From: CAVZLD01 sp964522605
GTDB lineage: Bacteria; Planctomycetota; Planctomycetia; Pirellulales; Pirellulaceae
Assembly (NCBI GenBank): GCA_964522605.1
Contig: CAZFWV010000088.1
Span: forward strand, 1 to 21,860
DNA: 21,860 nt
Direction of reading: 5' to 3'
Shown here piece by piece: positions 16,446 to 21,860 of this stretch. How positions within the stretch are numbered: position 1 is the first letter of the stretch; the number at the start of each line of letters is the position of its first letter. The translations under genes were made by a program, and so were the position numbers. A model generated the notes under the pieces. It made no database searches. It was not told the DNA's origin and was given only the letters and a program-made list of their open reading frames with translations.

Positions 16446-16745
16446 CGGTTTCCCGAACCGGCAGAGTCGAGTGCCTCGGCGTTGTTTTCGTCGCCCGATT
16501 CGTAGTACGTGTTTAACCTGCATGCTCTGCGGTGGGCAGGCTGCAGTGAATACGCTTTCCCTCCGGAGGATATCGCGTTTTGATTGGACCGAAGGAGGAG
16601 AGGTAACCACGGATTCGACGGAGGGTACGGATCGGCACGGACAGATCCGTGGACTTCCGTTTTGTCCGTTCGATCCGCGGTTGCTCTTCTCGATCTTCGG
16701 TGTCGCTCGACTTGAGCGTCACTGGTAACTCGGCGCGGCGATCCC
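16446..16745. other. 300 bp spacer with a dispersed palindromic repeat
   Basis: This spacer lies between the 64-residue gene and the CinA-like gene. It contains CCACGGAT (16607-16614) pairing with ATCCGTGG (16645-16652), with further CGGATC/CACGG repeats between. This is the CCACGGAT-type repeat often seen between genes in bacteria with many intergenic repeats. No gene is evident. Confidence 0.55.
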
Positions 16746-18047
16746 ATGAAGCGGTTCTCTCCAATCCATCTGGCCCTTTGGCTTGCAGCTCTGATGCTGT
16801 TTGCCTCGAACAGAACCGCACATTCGGCCGAGACGCCGGTGCCCTACATGATCGTGGTCACCGGCGAAGAATTGCTGACGGGCATCTATGCCGATGGACA
16901 TACTTTGTTCATCACCCGTACGTTGCGTCCGCTGGGGCTGCATTGCGTGGGTTCGATGAGCGTGGACGATCGTCCCGAGGATATCCAGCAAGCGTTAGCG
17001 TTCGCCACCTCACGAGTTCCACTGGTACTGGTCACAGGTGGGCTTGGCCCGACAAATGGCGATGTGACACGCGATGTGCTGTCCCAGTACACCGGGATCC
17101 AATTGCGCGAGCACCCGGATGTTTTGCGGCAGATGGAACGCCGCTTTGGTCTGTCTGCGTCGCAGTTGCGGGCGAATCTCAGGCGGCAGTCCCGCGTACC
17201 GATCTCGGGACGCTACCTTCCCAACGCGACGGGTACTGCGGTCGGTCTGGTATTTGAACTGGAGCAGAAGGTCATCGTGGCACTGCCCGGACCGCCACGC
17301 GAACTGCAGCCGATGGTCCGAGATGAATTGGTTCCCTATCTGAGCCACAGGTTCGGAACGCGTCAGCCAGGTTGTTCTCTGACCGTTCGCTTCGTGGGGA
17401 TCGGGCAATCGCAGATCGACCAGACTCTGCAGGATCACGTTGACCTTCCCTCCACCGTCCACGTGACTTCGCAATTTGAAGGGGGCCGCGTGGACTACAC
17501 GTTCTCGCTGCCCGATGACACGCCGGAGGATCGCGTGGAATTGGAACGGCTTGAGCATACAATCGTGCAACAGTTCGGTGACGCCGTGTACGCGACGGAT
17601 GGTGCATCCTTGGAGGAACGTGTACTGCAGCGACTCGTCGAACGGGGCCAGAAGTTAGCACTGCTGGAAATTGCGACGGGAGGCGTTCTGGCGAACGAGC
17701 TTCACGCGGCGCCCTTCGCCGCCCGCGCGCTGACGACGACGCTGTTGGCTCCCACGTCGCAGCAGATCTTCCGTCTGTTGCGTATTCCGGGCCCGACCCA
17801 GCCCGACGACACGATCGACCAGAAGGATCTCGAGAACCTTGCGCAAGCGGCTGCCGAAGTCAGTGGAGCGGATTGGGTGATGATCGTTGGGCCACCCGTT
17901 CAACGGAACGAACGGCGTTTGGATCTTCCCGTCCTGCTACGGCACCCCGACGGTTCGAGTACGCAGTTCACGCTCGAGACATCCGAACCGCTGGATCGGT
18001 CGCGCATCGCGACACAGCTTCTCGACCAATTGCGCCGTACGTTGTGA
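16746..18047 (+). CDS. Exported CinA-like (COG1058 molybdopterin-binding fold) protein
   Basis: The 433-residue protein has the two-domain layout of CinA but begins with a signal peptide (hydrophobic 7-21, likely cleavage near residue 27, AHS/AE). The N-terminal domain shows GEELLTG (40-46), VTGGLGPTNGDVTRD (96-110), LPNATGTAVG (158-167) and PGPPRE (181-186). These match CinA GDELLtG, TGGLGPT.DD.T, NP.GTApG and PGvP.E, with the first Asp changed to Glu and one Asp of DD changed to Gly. In cytoplasmic CinA this domain is an ADP-ribose pyrophosphatase. The C-terminal part corresponds to the PncC nicotinamide-nucleotide amidase, but the SCTGG motif reads IATGG (309-313) and later motifs are lost. 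Periplasmic location plus changed motifs suggests a new role. The ribosome binding site is weak. It is convergent with mtaB. Confidence 0.85.
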   Translation: MKRFSPIHLALWLAALMLFASNRTAHSAETPVPYMIVVTGEELLTGIYADGHTLFITRTLRPLGLHCVGSMSVDDRPEDIQQALAFATSRVPLVLVTGGLGPTNGDVTRDVLSQYTGIQLREHPDVLRQMERRFGLSASQLRANLRRQSRVPISGRYLPNATGTAVGLVFELEQKVIVALPGPPRELQPMVRDELVPYLSHRFGTRQPGCSLTVRFVGIGQSQIDQTLQDHVDLPSTVHVTSQFEGGRVDYTFSLPDDTPEDRVELERLEHTIVQQFGDAVYATDGASLEERVLQRLVERGQKLALLEIATGGVLANELHAAPFAARALTTTLLAPTSQQIFRLLRIPGPTQPDDTIDQKDLENLAQAAAEVSGADWVMIVGPPVQRNERRLDLPVLLRHPDGSSTQFTLETSEPLDRSRIATQLLDQLRRTL

Positions 18048-18176
18048 CGAAATGGCGAATCGCGATTCTGCTGGGGGAATCGCTGCGATCTGCCATCAGC
18101 CACCCTGCCGTGCGGTTCTTCTGTCTGCCGCCACATCAAGCGAAATGCAGGACATGATCTGTCTCTGCGGCCCTCT

Positions 18177-18238
18177 GCACTGCTAACGGTGAAAACGTTG
18201 TTCTCTCGGCAAAAAATCGAGCGACCAACGGAAGCGAC
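18177..18238 (+). repeat. 62 bp dispersed repeat, copy 2
   Basis: This is the partner of 13462-13523: same orientation, ungapped, about 52 of 62 bases identical. It lies 130 bases after the stop of the CinA-like gene and directly before two strong hairpins. Confidence 0.8.
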
Positions 18239-18246
18239 TCTTACCC

Positions 18247-18342
18247 GGGTGCGAAAGCACCCCCTTGGGTTGCGGCCCTGCCGCACTGCGCCTTGGCGGA
18301 CTCTGCGCCGAAAAGGAAAACGCAGAGTTCGCCGAGGCGCAG
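18247..18342. terminator. Hairpin pair between convergent cinA-like and mtaB genes
   Basis: GGGTGC-GAAA-GCACCC (18247-18262) is a perfect stem with a GNRA loop. Next, 18286-18307 pairs with 18321-18342 (22 bp arms, two wobble-compatible mismatches, 13-base loop). The second arm belongs to the CGCAGAG/GGCGCAG type of intergenic repeat. Placed between two gene ends, the pair could terminate transcription from both sides, but no T tract is evident. Confidence 0.45.
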
Positions 18343-18425
18343 AGGTTCGCAGAGAGGAAGAGAGGAGAGTAGAGAGTAGAGGAGGGTGGTTTCAGGGGAG
18401 ATCGGATCGGGAGGGCTTCTGTTTT

Positions 18426-19715
18426 TCAGCCGGCGATCACGAAACCGTCGTCCAGATGGGTCGGGGTCGCGGTGACGACGTGGCCTGGATCGAACGGGGT
18501 GGCGTGCAGAATGACGGGCGCGTAGCGACAGGCGGTTCCGACCAGCGAACCGGGCCGATCCGGAACTGTTGCTTCCAGCAGGACCTGAAGCGGTTCACCG
18601 ATCAGCGACGCGAAGTAGTCGTGTCGCGCGTCTGCCGCCACCGCGGCGAGACGCCGTCCTCGATCGGCGCGAACTTCCGCGGGAACTGCATCGGACAAGT
18701 CGGCGGCCGGCGTACCACGTCGAGGGCTGAACGGAAACACATGGACCTTGGAAAACCCGACTTCCTGCACGACGCGACACGTCTGCTGAAAATCCTCTTC
18801 GGTCTCACCGGGAAACCCGACGATCACATCCGTCGTCAGAGCCGGCTTGTGCAAAACCTGCTGCGCCAGTCGGCACCGATCGAGAAATCTCTGATGACCT
18901 CCGCGTCGCTTCATGCGGCGGAGAATACGATCGGATCCGCTTTGCAGGCAGATGTGAAGATGCGGACAGATTTGGTCGGGGTGTTCTGCCATCACGTCCA
19001 GCAGTTCCCGCGTCACCTCGGTGGCCTCGACGCTCGACAAGCGAATGCGAAAGCGAAAGCGATAATCCCCGTCGAGGGCCACCAATTGTCGCAGCAGCGT
19101 CGAAAGCCGGGTCCACTGCGACTTTGGTTTCTTCCAGTTTCGATCGACGCCGTAGTGTCCCAGATGAATTCCCGTCAGCACGATTTCGCGATAGCCGTTG
19201 GCGACCAGTCGCCGCGTCTCGTCCAGAATCTGCTCGGGCGATCGACTGGACATCTGCGGTCGAACGAACGGAATGATGCAGTAACTGCATCGCAGCAGGC
19301 AACCGTCTTGAACTTTAACGAATGCGCGGTGGCGATCGCCAAACCGCGAGATGCCCTCTGGGATTTCGACCACGCCAAGTCGCTTGAGTAAATCCGGCAG
19401 CTCACGCTTGTCGGTGACCACTTCGATCACACCCGGAAGTGACGCCAGTTCTTCCGGCGCACGGGTGGCGTAGCAGCCCATCACGATCAGACGGGCATCC
19501 GGATTCTGCCGGGCCAGACGGCGGATGGCCTGGCGACTCTTCGCGTCGCCCTCCTGAGTCACGGTGCACGTGTTGATCAGGCACAGATCCGCCGTTTCGT
19601 CCTTCGTCGCATCGCGGAAGAGCCCGCCCTCGACCAAGCCCTGGCGGACGAACTCCGTTTCGTACTGGTTGACCTTGCACCCGAGTGTCAAGGTCCTCAG
19701 CTTGGCTGTCGGCAT
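18426..19715 (-). CDS. mtaB: tRNA N6-threonylcarbamoyladenosine(37)-C2 methylthiotransferase
   Basis: This radical SAM enzyme adds a methylthio group to t6A at position 37 of ANN-decoding tRNAs. The 429-residue protein has all three parts: an N-terminal UPF0004 domain with cluster ligands Cys13 (TLGCKVNQYETE, the MtaB form of the motif), Cys50 (NTCTVT) and Cys81 (MGCYA); a radical SAM domain with CLLRCSYC (Cys139, Cys143, Cys146); a GFPGETEEDF block; and a C-terminal TRAM-like domain (about 370-429). The start at ATG 19715 was chosen because similarity begins at once and GGACGGGAC lies upstream. A TTG at 19769 would add 18 unlike residues and overlap clpS. It follows clpS by 37 bases and is probably co-transcribed. 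Confidence 0.93.
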   Translation of the reverse strand: MPTAKLRTLTLGCKVNQYETEFVRQGLVEGGLFRDATKDETADLCLINTCTVTQEGDAKSRQAIRRLARQNPDARLIVMGCYATRAPEELASLPGVIEVVTDKRELPDLLKRLGVVEIPEGISRFGDRHRAFVKVQDGCLLRCSYCIIPFVRPQMSSRSPEQILDETRRLVANGYREIVLTGIHLGHYGVDRNWKKPKSQWTRLSTLLRQLVALDGDYRFRFRIRLSSVEATEVTRELLDVMAEHPDQICPHLHICLQSGSDRILRRMKRRGGHQRFLDRCRLAQQVLHKPALTTDVIVGFPGETEEDFQQTCRVVQEVGFSKVHVFPFSPRRGTPAADLSDAVPAEVRADRGRRLAAVAADARHDYFASLIGEPLQVLLEATVPDRPGSLVGTACRYAPVILHATPFDPGHVVTATPTHLDDGFVIAG

Positions 19716-19752
19716 GTTGCGTGTCCCGTCCTGTCGATCTTCGCCGGGATGA

Positions 19753-20103
19753 TTACGATTCCGGCTCAATCGATGCCGACATCGACCCCTTACAGCGGGC
19801 GATCAGCGAGTCGCGACCGTACGCGTGAATCTGATCGCGTTTCAGTTCGGCATGTTCCAGGGTTGTCGTCAGGCAGGTCGTCCGACCGGCGGAATCGACT
19901 TCCTTCGCCAACTGATAACCTCGTTCGTAGGTATAACCGAACAACTCCTGCATCATTCGGATGACGTAATCGTAGGAGTGTTCGTCGTCATCCCACAGCA
20001 CGACATGGTAGCGCGGCTGCCGTTTCGGTCGGCTCCGTTGCCGCTCTTTCTGTTTCTTCTCAACAACAACTTCTTCCGCTTGAGCTACGGCGACATTCGA
20101 CAT
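19753..20103 (-). CDS. clpS: ATP-dependent Clp protease adaptor ClpS (variant binding pocket)
   Basis: ClpS delivers N-degron substrates to ClpAP/ClpCP. The 116-residue protein has a flexible charged N-terminal tail (1-30, Glu/Lys/Arg-rich) and the ClpS core: YHVVLWDDDEHSYDYVI (32-48), FGYTYERGYQLAKEVD (55-70) and EHAELKRDQI (83-92), the last matching the AE.K segment that contacts the Clp N domain. Compared with E. coli ClpS, the pocket Asn34 is Asp38 and His66 is Asp70, while the two following Asp residues are kept. A CKGSMSASIEP tail ends the protein. GGGGGTG precedes the ATG. It is upstream of mtaB and divergent from the M20 peptidase gene. The assignment to the family is strong; substrate preference may differ. 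Confidence 0.88.
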   Translation of the reverse strand: MSNVAVAQAEEVVVEKKQKERQRSRPKRQPRYHVVLWDDDEHSYDYVIRMMQELFGYTYERGYQLAKEVDSAGRTTCLTTTLEHAELKRDQIHAYGRDSLIARCKGSMSASIEPES

Positions 20104-20216
20104 GAATCATTCACCCCCGTTCGGAATCGATTCCCGACGCTTCCGGTATTGCTTCCCTGCCGGAAACGGCTGTGCGCAGCACGAAACATCGCACGGATTT
20201 CGAGCATTCGTCCATT

Positions 20217-20222
20217 ATTATA
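20217..20222 (-). promoter_or_regulatory. Possible -10 element for clpS-mtaB
   Basis: On the minus strand this reads TATAAT, a perfect consensus, about 113 bases before the clpS start. A good -35 is not visible, so confidence is low. Confidence 0.3.
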
Positions 20223-20223
20223 T

Positions 20224-20251
20224 TTGACTGAGAGGGACAGGGAAGTAGTAT
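20224..20251 (+). promoter_or_regulatory. Possible sigma70-type promoter for M20 peptidase-serS
   Basis: TTGACT (20224-20229) and TAGTAT (20246-20251) are separated by 16 bases in the only AT-rich patch of the divergent clpS/peptidase spacer. The predicted leader is about 97 bases. Confidence 0.4.
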
Positions 20252-20354
20252 TTCGGCCTTGCGGACGAGGCCGTATGCTGGGTGGTTTCCGCAGTCGGTA
20301 CGGATTACCCCGTTCGGCGGACTTTGTCACGCGTACGGCCGAGAAAGTGGTTCT

Positions 20355-21740
20355 ATGAAATCCCTTGAAACGTATCTGGAGCAGCACCAAGCCCAATTCG
20401 AAGAGGACGTTTGCGAGTTGTTGCGGATTCCGAGCGTGAGCACGGATCCTCAACACCGGTCGGATATCGACCAGGCGGCCCAGTGGATGGTCACTCAGTT
20501 TCAGCAGCTCGGGCTCCAAGCCGAACGGATTGAAGGTCTCGGACATCCGCTCGTGTTTGCCGAGTCCGCTCCGGTCCCGGGCCGACCGCGCGTCCTCGTG
20601 TACGGACACTACGATGTCCAGCCGCCCGATCCGCTCGAGGAATGGATTTCGCCTCCCTTTGAACCGACCCGTCGCGACGGCAATCTTTATGCCCGGGGCG
20701 CCACGGACGACAAGGGGCAGATGCTGACGCATGTCAAGAGTGTCCAGGCTTGGATGGAGACGGCCGGTCAACTGCCGTTGCAGGTGAAGTTCTTAATCGA
20801 GGGTGAAGAGGAGGTGGGCAGCGAGGCGCTGAATCGGTATCTGGAAACCGAAGCCGCGGCGGAGAAGCTGGCGTGCGATATTGTGGTCGTTAGCGACAGC
20901 AGTCAGTTCGGTCGCAACCAGCCGGCGATCACCTACGGCCTGCGGGGGATCGCCTATTTCGAACTGATCCTGCGGGGCCCGCGACAGGACCTGCATTCAG
21001 GCGTATTTGGTGGCGCGGTGGCGAATCCGGCCAACGCACTTTGCCAGATGCTGTCGGCTTTGGTCGACCAGAACGGACGCGTCCAAGTTCCCGGGTTTTA
21101 CGAGGATGTGCAGGCGTTGTCGCCGCAGGAACGGGATCAACTGGCGGCCCTGCCGTTTGATGATCGCTCGTTTCAGAAGCAGCTCGGCGTCACCGCGCTC
21201 CGCGGCGAGGAGGGGTATTCAACGCTCGAACGCCGCTGGACTCGGCCATCCTTCGATCTCAACGGACTGACCAGTGGCTACCAGGGCGAAGGTGCCAAGA
21301 CCGTGTTGCCGGCGCGTGCTTCTGCCAAATTCAGTTTCCGTTTGGTACCCCACCAGAATCCGCAGCGTATCGCCGACAGTTTGCGGAAGATGTTGTGCGA
21401 ATTGTGCCCGCCCGGCATCGAATTGGACCTGCGCGAGATGCACCATGCACCGGGGATCGTCGTGCCGCTGGATAGTCCTTTCATGGACGGTGCTGCGCGG
21501 GCCATCGAACGTGGGTTCGGCTGTCCGCCGGTCTTTATTCGCGAGGGAGGATCGATTCCGATCGTCAACACGTTTGCCGAAAAGCTGGGCGTCAACACCC
21601 TGTTGCTCGGCTGGGGGCTGGATGACGACAACACGCACAGCCCCAATGAAAAGTTCTGTCTGGCCGATTTCCATCGCGGGATTCGCAGCAGTGCCTATCT
21701 GTGGGACGAATTGAGCCGCGTCGAACTTCCTTCCGCCTGA
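20355..21740 (+). CDS. M20 family dipeptidase (metallopeptidase)
   Basis: The 461-residue cytoplasmic zinc peptidase belongs to the M20A/CNDP-like dipeptidase group, which hydrolyses dipeptides and similar amide bonds. Metal and catalytic motifs are intact: YGHYDVQP (His85, Asp87), RGATDDKGQ (Asp118 bridging), EGEEEVGS (catalytic Glu and metal Glu about 151-152), VVSDSS (Asp181) and the C-terminal DDDNTHSPNEKF His (about 430). The lid/dimerisation domain lies between about 195 and 320 (DLHSGVFGG motif present). The start at ATG 20355 was chosen because family similarity begins there; the frame is open to 20259. The ribosome binding site is weak. Only 13 bases separate its stop from serS, so the two are likely one transcript. 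Confidence 0.92.
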   Translation: MKSLETYLEQHQAQFEEDVCELLRIPSVSTDPQHRSDIDQAAQWMVTQFQQLGLQAERIEGLGHPLVFAESAPVPGRPRVLVYGHYDVQPPDPLEEWISPPFEPTRRDGNLYARGATDDKGQMLTHVKSVQAWMETAGQLPLQVKFLIEGEEEVGSEALNRYLETEAAAEKLACDIVVVSDSSQFGRNQPAITYGLRGIAYFELILRGPRQDLHSGVFGGAVANPANALCQMLSALVDQNGRVQVPGFYEDVQALSPQERDQLAALPFDDRSFQKQLGVTALRGEEGYSTLERRWTRPSFDLNGLTSGYQGEGAKTVLPARASAKFSFRLVPHQNPQRIADSLRKMLCELCPPGIELDLREMHHAPGIVVPLDSPFMDGAARAIERGFGCPPVFIREGGSIPIVNTFAEKLGVNTLLLGWGLDDDNTHSPNEKFCLADFHRGIRSSAYLWDELSRVELPSA

Positions 21741-21753
21741 TGAGGTAATTCGA

Positions 21754-21860
21754 ATGTTGGATCGCAAATTCATCGTCGAGAACGCGGATGCGGTCAGGGA
21801 AAACTGTCGGCATCGTGGGCTCAAGGCGGATCTCGATCGGTTCCTTGAGCTGAATCAGCT
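21754..21860 (+). CDS. serS: Seryl-tRNA synthetase, N-terminal part (runs off window)
   Basis: The first 35 codons start MLDRKFIVENADAVRENC, matching the conserved N terminus of bacterial SerRS (MLD.k.ire.pe.vk.n..rRg), the first strand and helix of the tRNA-binding coiled-coil arm. GAGG is 7 bases before the ATG at 21754. The gene continues past 21860, so catalytic motifs cannot be seen. It follows the M20 peptidase gene by 13 bases. Confidence 0.88.
   Translation, partial: MLDRKFIVENADAVRENCRHRGLKADLDRFLELNQ

Larger units (their letters stand above)
18048..18425. other. 378 bp spacer between convergent genes, with repeats and hairpins
   Basis: The region holds copy 2 of the 62 bp repeat (18177-18238), a GNRA-loop hairpin (18247-18262), a long near-perfect inverted repeat (18286-18342) and a purine-rich run (about 18331-18391, GAGAGGAAGAGAGG type). 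A frame open across it on + (from 18189) runs antisense through mtaB and is not a gene. Confidence 0.6.

Noticed and set aside
18189..19391. 400-residue plus-strand frame
   Set aside because: It begins in repeats and runs antisense through mtaB, whose motifs are unambiguous.
1..21860. CRISPR array, tRNA/rRNA, integrase, toxin-antitoxin or phage-defence genes
   Set aside because: I looked on both strands and found no regularly spaced repeats, cloverleaf or matching protein motifs; the only tandem arrays are the 100 bp and 84 bp repeats, which lack spacers.

Overview
This 21.9 kb window looks like chromosomal DNA from a member of the Planctomycetota. The evidence is a Tat-exported Gfo/Idh/MocA oxidoreductase, an SMC-like ATPase with C-terminal DUF4332-type helix-hairpin-helix modules, a secreted squalene-cyclase-fold protein, a secreted SnoaL/SgcJ-type protein, a large secreted Arg-Pro-Ser-rich protein, and many short hairpin repeats between genes. 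GC content looks high (roughly 58-60% by eye). The phylum assignment is inference. I see no rRNA, tRNA, CRISPR array, integrase, transposase or phage genes.

Layout. 66-857 (-) is a FolE2-family protein that has lost most active-site residues. 1181-2650 (+) is the exported oxidoreductase, followed by a hairpin and a 2 x 100 bp tandem repeat. 3067-3669 (+) is a flavodoxin-fold protein with a four-cysteine cluster motif. It runs tail to tail, with an 8 bp overlap, into a 1124-residue ATPase (3662-7036, -). 7279-9816 (+) is a two-gene operon: an HlyD-like adaptor and an exported alpha/alpha-toroid protein. A small two-helix membrane protein overlaps its end on the other strand (9791-10198, -). 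10358-11849 (-) is a bshB1-amn pair (bacillithiol-type deacetylase, then AMP nucleosidase). After 660 bp of repeat-rich spacer come a secreted NTF2-like protein (12508-13425), a 778-residue Arg/Pro-repeat protein (13599-15935), a 64-residue acidic protein (16251-16445) and an exported CinA-like protein (16746-18047), all on +. 18426-20103 (-) is clpS-mtaB. 20355-21860 (+) is an M20 dipeptidase followed by the start of serS, which runs off the window.

How the genes work together. The identifiable core functions are tRNA-related (mtaB, serS), protein turnover (clpS, M20 peptidase), thiol biosynthesis (bshB1) and purine salvage (amn). Between them lie lineage-specific exported proteins. A recurring theme is recognisable enzyme families in which signature residues are changed: FolE2-like, CinA-like, ClpS, and the Walker B of the ATPase. 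The spacers are rich in short palindromic repeats of several unrelated families. I found no clear defence island or biosynthetic cluster. The best candidates for undescribed biology are the FolE2 pseudoenzyme, the exported CinA-like protein and the DUF4332-fused ATPase.
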